This document shows, in pieces, positions 8,636 to 19,178 of a DNA stretch of 64,000 bases. The position numbers were made by a program, and so were the translations under genes. The stretch's first letter is position 1. Each line of letters opens with the position of its first letter. The stretch is from Massospora cicadina (taxonomy: Eukaryota; Entomophthoromycota; Entomophthoromycetes; Entomophthorales; Entomophthoraceae). The DNA is taken from assembly GCA_022478985.1 (NCBI GenBank), contig JAKSZP010004177.1, positions 1 to 64,000 of the forward strand. Reading direction: 5' to 3'. The notes under the pieces are model-generated. The model saw only the letters and a list, made by a program, of their open reading frames with translations. It was not told where the DNA came from and made no database searches.

Positions 8636-11600
8636 ATGCTGAATATCGCCGGACTCAAGGCCTCCCTGTCCCGGGCTAGGAAACTGAGTTTTTTACAAAA
8701 CAATTTACCCGTGGATATCCTGGCCATCCAGGAGTCCCACTGTCCATGAGGTTCCGAGGAAGCTTGGAAAACAATGCTCCTACCATCCCTATCCTTTTGG
8801 TCAAAGCACTGTGGGGTGCTAATTTGGAAAAACAATTTTTTCAAATTTACATCTTCAGAAACATTCCTAAATGGCTGAGTGCTTGTTGTCACCTTCTCAT
8901 GGGTCAATATTAAACACACAATCGTCAACATTTACGCCCCAAATGGTGCACATGAGCGTCAGGAATTTTTCTCATCGGTCAAATCCCTCCTGCTACCCCT
9001 CGATTCTTTCCTAATTGGCGACATGAACTGTTGGCTAAACTCACCAACAGACCGGTGGCCGCCCTCACCCACGCCCCACAGGGTCACATAGAACTACGCG
9101 TTTTAAAAGCCACCCTTGGGTTAATGGATGCACTGCTGCGACATGCCCCACTGCTCGAAAACATGACACATCCCCATATCCACAATGGCCAATTAAGCTC
9201 CATGACCCGCATTGACCTTATTCTAGCACTGGCGAAATTCCAACCCCACATCTCCCACTTCAATTCAACGAAAATAGAATTCTCCGACCACTGAATGGTT
9301 TCAATAACATACCGCTTACCTGTCACAGTTGCAAAGGCCCCACATTGGTGCAAAATCCGCCCCCCAGAGCTCGCGTCACCAGGATTTTCCATGTGGGTGG
9401 AAGAGGCAACTTTGACAAAATTGTTTGTTGCACCGTTTTGCGCGGACCCCATTTCCACATGGGCAACTTTCAAAGAAGACACCATCCGCCACTATTGCCA
9501 TCTCTTATCAAGATGCTCACGAGCCATATCGGCGGTTATATTGTGCGCGCTGGCAGAATTGGCCACTTGGAGTCCAATATTCCAGCCTCAGGATATAGCC
9601 CTGCATGGGGCCAGAAGTGGGTGGAGGCAGCCGCCCACCTCAATGCACTTGAAAGGCAACACAAACATTGGGTTTGTGTCCAATACAGGGCCACACGCAT
9701 CACTAAAGGCGACAAGTGCACCACATACTTCTTCAAAAAAATTTTGCACCACGCCAGAGCGTGGCCTGCACACAGGTGCGAAGATCAGATAATTCTATTG
9801 TGGACACACCAGCCAAAGTGGCAATCGAAATGCAAAGATATTACTCCGAGTTATACCGAGCTGAACCAATTCAGCCAGCTGAAATGGTGGAATTTCTTGA
9901 CAGAGCTCATATCCGCACCATTTTCTGATACCTAGAAATAATGAATTTAACTGCTCTGAACGAATTATGGACTACCATTCACAGCGCGCCAAACCAAAAA
10001 TGCCCAGGCCCAGATGGCGTTCCATATGAGTTCTACAAAAAATATTTTAAATATATATCCCTATTGCTGCTAGCCTCACTCAACCAAAGCCTGTTGGAAA
10101 TGCGCCTCCTACCAGGAGGACATGAGGCCTTTACAGTCACAATTTTCAAGAAAGGGGATAGGATAGACTTAGCCAACTGGCGCCCCATTTCTCTAACAAA
10201 CACAGACACCAAATTTTAACAAAAATCATGGCTAACCGTTTAGGAGCTGTAGCATCTGCGACATCTCCCCAGAACAATTCGGTTTCATCCCCAGAAGGTC
10301 AATTTGGGATAACGTGCACTCTGTGGCTAATGTGTGTCAGTCCACAGCCTCTGGGGGCACTTGTATTCTTGGACCAACAAAAGGCCTATGATAGAGTAAA
10401 CTGGGAATACCTTAGGCCTGCCTCCAACAATTCCGCCTACCTCCACGCTTCATTAACTGGGTGATGCTGCTCACAGAATCTGCAACAATGGCAGTGCGCA
10501 GCCCAGGTTTCCTAACAAAAGTAGTCCATCCTCAAAGGGGCCTGCGACAAGGGGACCCCCTGAGCCCACTCTTATACAACTTCAGCCTTGACCCACTACT
10601 GCGAAATGTGAATGCCCAACTCACTGGGGTCCATGTGCCAGGCCAAACCCCAGTCAAGATGATGGCATTTGCAGATGATTGCGTGGTGGGGGTGTCTAAT
10701 AACAAAGATGCACGCGCGCTTGAAGCCCTCATCCAGGAATATTCCCGGGTAAGCAACGCGGCACTGAACGCCTCCAAAACCTTTATCATCCTCCTTGGTC
10801 GGTTTCAGAACTGCTGGGCCCCAGCAAGTAGTTCCCAACCCGGCCCATCTGCTCGCCCACGTCCACGCCTTACTAACTCAAAACACACCGCTCCACTGGT
10901 GCTCCCCTTTGTGCCACGACCTACCATAGGACCGGTACGCCATCTGGGCGTGTGGTTGGAGGCAGGTGGATACGCGTCAGTAGTAATGGAGTGCCATATA
11001 CTGGACAACGTGACGAAGCGAATCGCCTCTCTCAGAGCCCACCCTACTACCCTCACTGGCAGAGTTATTCTTGCCAACTCTAGGCTCCTATCCAAAGTCT
11101 GGTTCGGAGCCCACGCCATCCCCTTCTCCCCAGACTTCTTCAAATCCCTGTATGCTTTGCTACAAGGTTGGCTTTGGTCAGGCCGCCCTCCACCAGTACG
11201 GCTAGAGGTCATGTTTGGCCCTCATCATCATGGTGGCATGGGCCTACTTGACTTCAAAGCCCATGCCGCCAAGATCCTGGGCACCTGGATCGTGGCCATC
11301 ACTGCTCCTACACTCCCATCCCAACACTGGTCCTGCGCGGTCCGCTCCAACTTCTCCTGAGCCTTGGGCCTCAACAATCCATCAAACCCCCACTCCCTGA
11401 TGAAATACCTCGCATCACACACATCAGCCACAGGTCCTCATGGGACCAAAACCCGCTACAAACTAATCCTAATCTCCATGCGAAGCGCAGAGTGGAGAAT
11501 TCGTATTAGTGGATATACAACCCGAAGAGGCCGCCCCTCTCCTCAGTTCACACAAGAGGTACAGGGGCTACCCATCCATGATGGCGTGATCCCCATTCAA

Positions 11601-12274
11601 CCCCAAGTCCTATCCAGGGTGGACTACCTGGACATGATGGACATCCCTTATTCCACTGAGACTCAAAAGACTATCTGGAAATACGCACACCATCCTCTGT
11701 TGCAGCCTCAAGTCCGCTCCCATGTGTGCTGCCTGAGCCGGGTGTATCATACAGCTGAGCGCTCTAATGCTTTACACTCATCCTGTGTCGTGTGTGGCCA
11801 GTATGGAACGCTGTTCCACCGCCTGGAGAAGTGCCCCACCTCTAAAGTAATATGGCGCGAAGTCCAACGTCTGCTAGGCCAGGATCAAACACATCCCTTC
11901 AGTCTGTCAAGAGATATGTTTGCTTCATCAATGGCCTCCCCCTCCCACCCTCCCTCCGTGCTCTGGTGGTTGCAATCGCCATGTGGACTATCCACACGAT
12001 TGTCTTGGATGCCATCGCTGGATCCATCCCCACCCTCCCTGAAGCTGTCCACAGAATCTGGTCACATTTGGTGAATCACTTTCAAGCGTGGATGTTTGGA
12101 TATCTCCCACCGCGTCGCCAACAGCTGGTCTCCTCCTGGTTCCCAGTCTGGTTCATCAAATCTGACCCCTTCCTCCACACGTGCTCAATAGTGGCTACGT
12201 CCCCTACACACATTCCCTCCCCTTCCCATAAATGGCGTTCCCGCTGGCAACAAGAGATAGCATCGCTTCTCTAG
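8636..12274 (+). pseudogene. LINE-1 ORF2: endonuclease, reverse transcriptase, zinc finger
   Basis: From an ATG at 8636 (MLNIAGLKAS) the endonuclease shows DILAIQESHCP, IVNIYAPNG, LIGDMNCWL, RIDLILA and FSDH, the family active-site blocks. The RT follows: CPGPDGVPYEFYKKYF, WRPISLTN, LDQQKAYDRVNWEYL, QRGLRQGDPLSPLLYN and the catalytic AFADDCVVGV at about 10663-10690. The C-terminus has CVVCGQYGTLFHRLEKC (C-x2-C-x7-H-x4-C), the zinc-binding motif typical of L1-type ORF2. It ends ASLL-stop at 12274. Stops and frameshifts at about 8748, 9294, 9927, 10220 and 11360 make this copy inactive. ORF2 would nick the target and copy LINE RNA there. Confidence 0.92.
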
Positions 12275-12348
12275 GGTGCCTCCTGGTACTAAGTTTTGTC
12301 TCGTCTGATTCATATTTGGAAGTGTCCGTCCCATGGTTGGCCTTCCCC

Positions 12349-12373
12349 GCAATAAATTTAAATTTAAATTTAA
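12349..12373 (+). repeat. TTTAAA-repeat tail of LINE-1
   Basis: The LINE ends in AATAAATTTAAATTTAAATTTAAA and runs straight into the target duplication. The minus-strand copies end with variant repeats of the same kind (around 33052-33078 and 42273-42292), so the tail is a family trait and varies in unit number and composition. Some LINE groups end in simple repeats instead of poly-A. Confidence 0.85.
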
Positions 12374-12390
12374 ATCAAAGGATTTGCCAT
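12374..12390 (+). repeat. Target-site duplication, right, of LINE-1
   Basis: An exact copy of the 17 bp at 7080-7096. Removing 7097-12390 restores one copy of the site inside the G2 gag relic. Confidence 0.95.
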
Positions 12391-13200
12391 GGGCTTGCTA
12401 CACCAATCTGCCGCTTGAGAGGAACCTTTGGATCTGATGGAATCGCTGCAATGACCTGTCTCTCCTTCAATGCACGGTTGACAAGCTACAGGTCCACCTA
12501 CCTCTCCATGAGAGAATTGAACTCAGAATAATTCGCCACTCTGATCTACTTTTAGTTTGGCGCAATTTTGCAAAATAAGGCCTTCGCCGCTAACTATGAT
12601 TATCCATTTGGGGGAGAAGAATGGCAATCCATGCAACTGCAAGGTGGTAACCAGGTATTATACTATCTGGGCGCCTTGTCACAAGCCAATCTTTACCAAA
12701 CCACTTTTTTTAAATTGATCCACCACTCTGATGATTTTCTTAACCTCTTAACCCATCTTGGAACCCCACAATAGGTGTGAGGTGAAGCCCAAGGCCTCCA
12801 AACAGTCAAATGATTTGATTCAATTAAATTCACTAACACAATCAGCATTTCAAAAACTTTAAAAATTTAAATGATTTTTAGAGACTTTATTATGATGAAA
12901 CTGAACCAGAAAATTTGGAAACAGAGCCCAAAGTTCAACAAATGCAAACCCAGGATTGGTCATTCCTCTTGCCTCTCCAACCCCTGGGAGATGCCCATGC
13001 AAGACCCACAGTTTCCCCCATTGCAACATTTGGTTTGTCATGGTTGCTTTTAGCATGTTCTTGAATTTTTATTTCCCTCACAGAATTAATAGGGCGTCCA
13101 TCCTGCAATTAAATAGAACTGCTATGCCAATGGCATATTGGGCTTTCCACTGGGCTGCTACACACCCAGACTGGAAGCCCAGTCTTACTTTTCTATAGGT
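12391..13200 (+). pseudogene. gag relic of chromovirus G2, second part
   Basis: Broken frames continue gag after LINE-1; the region 12956-13198 ends with TAMPMAYWAFHWAATHPDWKPSL, split here into blocks, matching the gag fragment at window position 1-120 (AMPLAFWLAYWVLTHPDW). A stop closes the frame at 13198. No protease follows, so the copy ends or was rearranged here. Confidence 0.55.
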
Positions 13201-13427
13201 CACATGACATCAGGAGAGCACAACTCACTAAAACATGAACGGGTTATCCCATATGGCAACCCTCATGGTATTGTTGCATGAGGAACACTACTTATAAAAC
13301 TTGATTGACTGAAAATAAAAATGAAAATGGGAAACCCAAGAAACACTTAAGTTTTTATGGACAATGAGCTAAAACACTCAGATACAAGGTGACATGTTAT
13401 TCAAACAAAAATGATGAAAAATGGCCG
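13201..13427 (+). other. No gene recognised
   Basis: Unassigned sequence between G2 gag and the micro-retroposon. I see no open frame of note, no LTR similarity and no repeat structure. Confidence 0.5.
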
Positions 13428-13440
13428 CCATACATACACC

Positions 13441-13446
<6 letters not shown>
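13428..13446 (+). repeat. Target-site duplication, left, of micro-retroposon
   Basis: CCATACATACACCCCTCTT occurs here and at 13493-13511. The last T merges with the T run, so the true duplication is 18 or 19 bp. Confidence 0.9.
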
Positions 13447-13480
<34 letters not shown>

Positions 13481-13492
13481 TACTAGATGGTC
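13447..13492 (-). mobile_element. Extremely 5'-truncated retroposon, E-family 3' end
   Basis: Between perfect 18-19 bp direct repeats lie a T run (34 T in total, 13445-13478) and only 14 nt, AGTACTAGATGGTC. On the minus strand this reads ...CTAGTACT then poly-A. The 3' end of retroposon E1 at 61587-61610 reads the same (T run, AGTACTAG, TGGTGC). This is therefore an insertion aborted almost at once by the reverse transcriptase. The mechanism needs a LINE enzyme that recognises a poly-A tail. Confidence 0.85.
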
Positions 13493-13511
13493 CCATACAT
13501 ACACCCCTCTT
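13493..13511 (+). repeat. Target-site duplication, right, of micro-retroposon
   Basis: Perfect copy of 13428-13446. It defines the right edge of the insertion. Confidence 0.9.
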
Positions 13512-13599
13512 GCAAACCACAATCATCCTCAGAGGATAATTCCATGTGGGACACAGGCAGGCAAAAACCTATAATTTCTAAGGAATCAATGCTTCTGTA

Positions 13600-14640
13600 A
13601 TTAATTTATTGAAACTATCCAGGAGTTTTTATATATGTGCTTAACGTGCTTGACCCAGGATTGGCTGAACTCACACTATCAGAATGAAGTTGTATCTTCT
13701 TACACCATTCTGTGCCATAAGTGTGTATGACATAGGACCCCTACAATTGCCTCCCTATCACCTCTTTATCATACTAGCTATCAACTGTCTCACATAGTGG
13801 ACGATGCCATCTTGGTTCCTGCAGCTACCACTAAAGCTGCCGCATTGTTTCTGCTTTGCTCCATTTTCACCCAACGTTGGTGCCCCAGAGTTCTGCTCTC
13901 AGACAATAGGCTGAATTTCACCTCCCAAGTTGTCCAAGAAGTCAACCACACTATTTAATATTAATCAAAACTTCACTGTATAATATAAATTTTACTAAAA
14001 ATGAAGCAGTGAAGCGTGCAAATGGCACCCTAGTTTCTATTCACTACAAGATGGCGGCCACGGACCCCATGAAATGGAATCATTATATGCACTGCTTCAC
14101 TAGCCTAAAAAACTAACTAGCACTGAATGATAGAAATTTCCTTATTTCTGCACTCTACTGTAGGGAGCCCCAACTACCTAATTGCACCCATCTTTTATTG
14201 GAATCTGCCTCTCCTAACACTGCTGAGTTGACAATGAGGGCACTAGCCGAGGAGATTATCTGTCTGCAAGCATTCACCACCTAAGGGATTATCTCTATCG
14301 CCTCCAGGGAGCCTAAATGGTCTAACGCCAAACATCCAGCTCTCCCCTTATTCAATATTGGATACCTTGTACTATTCTACCACCATCCCCCAGGTGGGAG
14401 TCCAAATAAGGTGGACGCTTCCTAGTTGCAACTTTATTGAGTACTGCATAAGGCTGGCTCTAAATACTCCATTACTGATGTCAATCAAGGTACGGTTGTT
14501 AACTGCTTTCACGCTAGGTAACCAATCCCTTATGTACCCCTCCATCAGGATCTTGAGGGAGGTGGTGTCAGCATTTATACTAATGAACGTCCTAAAGTAT
14601 CTTGGTATCAGACTGATAAACTGTTAGACTGAATACCTCT
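13600..14640 (+). pseudogene. Ty3/gypsy integrase relic
   Basis: The frame from about 13773 reads HIVDDAILVPAATTKAAALF then RWCPRVLLSDNRLNFTSQV, matching the integrase core with first and second acidic residues (D-x-x-x-x-x-x-P and S-D-N-x-x-x-F). A later frame at about 14005 gives EAVKRANGTLVSI and DPMKWNHY, equivalent to the third catalytic Glu region. REPQLPNC and FNIGYLVLFYH follow, the usual C-terminal blocks. It is not the same family as G0 and lacks a chromodomain. No RT adjoins it; it is a fragment. Confidence 0.65.
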
Positions 14641-15449
14641 GGGGTTGATCCTTATGGAATCAAATGGATTGTTGCAAAATGAGCCCTTTCCTTTAACAGG
14701 CAAGGTTTAATGGAGGAGATTCAGGAATTTTCATTAGATGAGACTCTATTTTGAATCCAGAGGCTGCTATCTAGATTCCCTCACACAATGAAATGGCAAC
14801 AATCACAAAGCCAATCAAAGGAAGTGCCTTCAGCTTAATTATTTTAATGGATGAGAAGCAAAGATCTTGAACAAATAAACTTGAGCGCTATATCTGCCAC
14901 AGGACATCTTTTCAACCTATAGATATTATAAGCTTTAACATATCAGAGGAATATATATTAGTTAGTGAATTTTATCAAATTTACCTCTTCTCAAATTTAA
15001 AGTAATTATCTTTATAACCCAGTATAGTGTATATTAATTGTACACTGAAGAAGCAAAAGTACTACGCCAATTCCATCTTCAGCTTAATGAGTCAAGCCTT
15101 CATAAAGACAACTCACAACTTCCATTTATACTGTCCAGGGACCTAAAATATTTTTAATCTGGTTTATTTTTTTAAAAACCCCAAAGTGTTGTGCTGGCAT
15201 CAGCAAAATATTTTAAATTTTCCTTTGGAAATGGGAAAATCAGTATAAGTGTTTGAGTCATTGATTTTTTGATATGTCAAAGTTGTATTGTTTATATTTA
15301 TGTTCCCATCGTACCCCTTTATTATGTAAGCATTATAGAAGGGGAAAGTTGGCTGTAGTTGGGTATTAATGAGTGATTATAGTGCCCAAAAAAACTTAGT
15401 GATTTGTGGTAATTCCTAATTATGCCCTGGATAAATAAAATCATTTTCT
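14641..15449 (+). other. AT-rich sequence, no gene recognised
   Basis: No convincing coding signal. As it lies downstream (minus sense) of the RT relic at 15450-15950, it may hold unrecognisable RNase H and integrase of that element. That is inference from position only. Confidence 0.4.
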
Positions 15450-15950
15450 CCTAATAAGTTTTACATCTAGAAGGTAAAAGTATATGTCTCAATATTTTTC
15501 AATCTTTTGGTGCACAGCATTAGTTTTAAATGAGCGATGTTGAGGTTGGATGTTCTTATTTGGTCATTTAAAATCTACAGGTCTTTGAGGTGATGTTGAA
15601 AGTTAGAAGAGCATATGGTAATTTTATCAAGGTTATGGCGACACATAATATTACCAAATTGTGGAATGAGTTGTCCACTACTTTTCTGAAAAGTTTGAGG
15701 TGCACCTTTGAGTTTAAATGGCATTCTGTATATTTTCCCTGTCCAAGGTAGGTAACAAAGGCTGTTTTTGAGCTTTAAAACTTATACTTTTTAAGTTAAT
15801 AATATCTGAGAGCAATTCAATGCTTGTATAAATGTTGACTCCTGATGTGTTGTCTATGTAAAAATCAATGGCATTAGGTAGCATTTTTTTAGTCAGTTTT
15901 ATTAAGTGGAAATTATATATGTACAATTGGAGTTTTCCTTTTTTCATACT
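15450..15950 (-). pseudogene. Ty3/gypsy reverse transcriptase relic, minus strand
   Basis: On the minus strand 15950-15714 reads KLTKKMLPNAIDFYID and VNIYTSIELLS, then the next frame at 15730-15480 reads YRMPFKLKGAPQTFQK, DKITICSSNFQHHLKDL and LNIAHLKLMLC. These align with gypsy RT blocks (M-P-F-G-L-x-x-A-P-x-T-F-Q, L-D-D-I-x-I-x-S-x-x-x-x-x-H, anL-K-L-x-x-x-K-C). The YLDD box reads HNLDKI, so catalysis is lost. AT content is much higher than in the other elements, suggesting greater age. Confidence 0.7.
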
Positions 15951-17270
15951 TTAACTACCAAATAGCTCATATAAATGGGAAGGTCAATTAACTCTGCTTT
16001 TCTCTACTTTTTTGACTTTCACTTTTGACAAACTTCTCATGGGCTTGAGCTAATCAGTAGGGTTTTTGAGTAATTGGTTTGCATTTTCCACATAAATATA
16101 ATGCTGATTAAGGTTGGAGAAAGGGACGGTTTTATTGTCTTTTTTTGATATTATTTTTGTAATTTTGGACCAACTGAAGTAATACCTCATTCGAGTGTTT
16201 CTTCAATGTCTTCATTTTTGACTTGTGGGAAATCTCAGTACATAGGTATGATATGAGTTGAGCATTTAATTTGTCATTTTAGCATTGTTTTATAATGTAT
16301 AGACAATGGCTTAATCCCTTGTTAAGTTTATATTTACCATTGGTTATTTTCATAGTTGACAGTACCACAAATTCTTTTATTGCTTGTAGGGATGTTAGAA
16401 AGGATAAGAATTGTGTTCAAATACAATGACATTGATCAATTGCACTTTGCCATAAATTCCACTAGTAAATCAGAAAACTGGTCGCACTAGGTCTGCTAAG
16501 ATCCTCCAACCAATAAGAGAACTAAATTGGTATTGATTATATTTTAACAACTGATGTCGAGCAGAAGCCTCTTTTTTCTATGAAGGTCAATAACTTGGAG
16601 TCCAACATTTTGGAAAGTTGTACCCAAAGAAAGATTCTTAGAATGATTGACTTCGGGGTTAGTAACAAGTATTGGGTTTGTAATTGACATTTTTTGTCAG
16701 GCAAAGCCTATGGCTTGTTGCAAATCTTTTCTTAAGGTAGGACATTACTTATATAGTAATCTGAGAGACATAGAAATGATAAATCTTTTTTAAATTTTGG
16801 TGGCTGAAGTTCCATCAGGTTGATATGGTAATAACTATTTGGTGTTAAAATTTGCTAGGAAACTTGCAAAAGTGTTGATTTGTTTAAATGTTTTGTACCT
16901 GTTGACTATAATAAGGTTTTACAGGGGTTCAACGTTTGTTTTATATGACATTCATTTAGAATGAATAGTTTGACTAATCTCACATTAGCGTTCCTAAAAA
17001 TTTAATTTTCAAGGATCAATATTTCACACCTAAAGGTAATTAAGGAAGATCCTCATATCCTTTCTTGGGAATCCTTAGTGGTTCAGGAGTTCTTTGGGTG
17101 TTTTTCAGTAAATCAAATTTAATTTTATATAGGGAATTTGTGACTTTTGTTGATTTTGGGACTCTTCAATTTTGCATTTCTCAGCAACAATTTTCTTGAT
17201 GTTATAATGAGTTATTTAAGCTCTCTTTCACTTTGATTGACTAAAACAAAGCCGAATTTTTAAGTTCCAA
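15951..17270 (+). other. AT-rich sequence, no gene recognised
   Basis: Long AT-rich stretch with no open frame I can assign. It lies upstream (minus sense) of the RT relic, where gag and protease of that element would have been. Confidence 0.4.
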
Positions 17271-17826
17271 AAAAAATCACAAAAATCCTACCACTTGATT
17301 CAAGTAATTTATTCAGAATGTCGATGCCATCAACTCATGATGCCCCAACTTGAGGTGGTGGTGCATCGACTTCTGGCATCCTTTGGCAACCACTGAAGCG
17401 CGCCTGGGCTAGCTCTGCTAGCCCTCCCAGCACCACTGGGTGTTATGTCTCACTTTGGGACTTATCCTACCATCTTGCAAGCTTACAGGCGGTGCTCCCT
17501 CAGAGCAACCTTTATTTTGGCCTCTGGGACAACTATGAGAATCTTCCCCATATGCAAGCGTGGCTATCATCGAGATGGCCACGTCAATTTTCAAATCTGC
17601 CAGATATATCGATTTGCGCCCTTTCAAGGGCTATTTTGACCTCAGCTTTAGATCAAAGGCTGATGCAGTGGAAGTTTCTAAGCTGCCAAAAGCCTTTAAA
17701 ATATTCCAATTCCACTGTTTGCACGCATATCCCATATAAGGCCACTTTGGTGGTCCAGTTTGCCAGGTTGCCTTCATTTCTCTCCCATGAATGTCTTCAC
17801 CATGAACTGATGTAGGGTTTGGCCGT
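17271..17826 (+). mobile_element. Retroposon E2: ORF1-only element, 5' part, cut by element B
   Basis: The + strand of this block matches the minus strand of E1 from about 63450 down to 62880. Shared features include RCP-like starts, KRAWASSASPPSTTGCY-type Pro/Ser-rich text, SNLYFGLWDNYENLPHMQAW against SNLHFSLWVKYGNIFPYASA, FKGYFDLSFRSKADAV and HECLHHELM. The match stops at 17826, exactly where the 5' LTR of B begins, so B inserted into E2. The rest of E2 should lie beyond the right end of the window. Stops and frame changes make it a pseudogene. Confidence 0.75.
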
Positions 17827-17955
17827 TGTTGAGATTCTGATATGACTGGATGATAAGCCCTAAGTTGTTATGGTGGAATGGGTGAGATTGGCCAAACTGA
17901 GTAAATTTTAATGTGGATGAGGATCACCTTGACATAAAAAAAGGGCAACACCAAG
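17827..17955 (+). repeat. 5' LTR of B, first 129 bp
   Basis: It begins TGTTGAGATTCTGATATG and matches the 3' LTR from 49278 (AGTCAAGATTCTGATATGACTGG-like) through TAAGCCCTAAG and GGGTGAGATTGG. It is cut at 17955 by element A and continues at 28569. Together the two 5' LTR parts make about 570 bp. Confidence 0.85.
17951..17955 (+). repeat. 5-bp TSD (CCAAG), left, of element A
   Basis: CCAAG directly precedes the TGTTGG start of A and is repeated at 28564-28568 after the CA end of the 3' LTR. Five bp is the usual Ty3/gypsy duplication size. Confidence 0.85.
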
Positions 17956-19103
17956 TGTTGGTATTTATGCCCATATTTTCAGCCTACTAGATTACCAGGA
18001 ATTGCTAGGGGATAATTCCCTAAAACAAGATGAATTGGAAATCAGTGGACCCTAATTTTGGAGTAACTATGTTCATGGGATATTGGGATATTTGCCTGGA
18101 CATATCCATCAGGGATTGATCTGGACGAATACTTAAGATCTTATTGGGTGGAGTTGCTGATGAAATAGGGGCATCTGATAGTGATTAACTATCAAGTGTA
18201 CCGACTGGGATTGGTTGGGTATCATCATTAACTGATTGGGGTATGACTAGTAAGTTGTGAGGCGAGTGATGCCACCTGCAACTAGAAATTCAATCGGTTG
18301 GTTTGTGATCTGCCTTAATGGGTAATAAGTCCCATTATCTAAGCAGGTCGCTAGCCATTTATGGTTGGTTCACTTGGATTGAGAGTAAAACGTTAGGGAC
18401 ACGTTTTATGACTTTTTCTGTTTAGGTCTTGAGGATGTCCAATGACAGAATCCTAGCCAGGATGGGAAAGACCATCGCTGCTGAGATAAGGATGGGTGAA
18501 TGAATGGCAATGGCTGTTGTTTCATCAAAGAGGTTCAACTGAGGGTTAGACAACTGAATCCCCACTATAAATTCCCTTTAATTCACTAATAAAAAACAGT
18601 ATAATAAAACTTTATATATACAGTTATATAGTTTTTCATATAGTATATAGTTCAAGTAGTAAACTATTATCAGCTTTCAATTGTTATATTCTTCTCAAGG
18701 ATATTATTGCTGCATGTGATAATTGGGAGACTCTTTTGGGAAAAGAGTAAAGATATGAGTGGGGATCTATAGAAGAAGGAGATACAATTGGGGATTACTG
18801 CCGACTGTCTGTTGGACCAAAGAAACTATCACCAGGGAATCTTAAAAGATTTGGTTGGACAGAATGAGGGAACGAATCCCTATATCAAGATATTTCAAGT
18901 ATATCAAGCAGTAATACTGGCCAAGCATTAGGCTGAGATATAAGAATCCCACTCACCTATGGATAATAGTCGTCATACTATTATCAACCAATAATATCAT
19001 ATACTATACAACACTGACAAAGTGTACAAGAACCAAACCTGTGCAGTAATAAGTTTATTGGGGTTGTTTGCTGATAATAACCCAAAAACAGAAAATTCTT
19101 ATA
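17956..19103 (+). repeat. 5' LTR of A
   Basis: It starts TGTTGGTATTTATGCCC and matches 27420-28563 over its whole length with scattered substitutions and small indels. It ends about 3 bp before the PBS. A TATATA-rich stretch near 18610-18650 could contain the promoter, but I see no way to fix the transcript start. Confidence 0.92.
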
Positions 19104-19106
19104 ATT

Positions 19107-19124
19107 TGGTGCTCACTACAGGGG
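19107..19124 (+). promoter_or_regulatory. Primer-binding site of A
   Basis: TGGTGCTCACTACAGGGG lies 3 nt after the LTR. TGG at its start pairs with the CCA end of a tRNA; the tRNA would end in CCCTGTAGTGAGCACCA. The same site follows the 5' LTRs of B (29008), C (53636) and D (41633, minus). Confidence 0.8.
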
Positions 19125-19178
19125 TGTAGTTGAGTAGAAGAACCTATAAGGATGCTGTATAAAGATGAGTTATGAAAA

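Larger units (their letters stand above)
7097..12373 (+). mobile_element. LINE-1: full-length L1-like non-LTR retrotransposon, 5.28 kb
   Basis: The element starts AACTTTTCTTTC, has a short 5' UTR, two coding regions and a tail of TTTAAA units rather than poly-A. ORF1 has a CCHC knuckle; ORF2 has apurinic-type endonuclease, RT and a C-terminal CCHC. This is the architecture of the L1 group; no RNase H is seen after the RT. Three more copies occur in the window (minus 33052-38335, minus 42273-47541, plus from 49623). Length agrees among copies to within about 20 bp, so all are full-length. This copy is broken by frameshifts in both ORFs. It interrupts G2 gag. Confidence 0.95.

Noticed and set aside
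13445..13478. T34 run as telomeric, terminator or assembly artefact
   Set aside because: It is flanked by a perfect 18-19 bp duplication and the E-family 3' tip, so a retroposon tail explains it.
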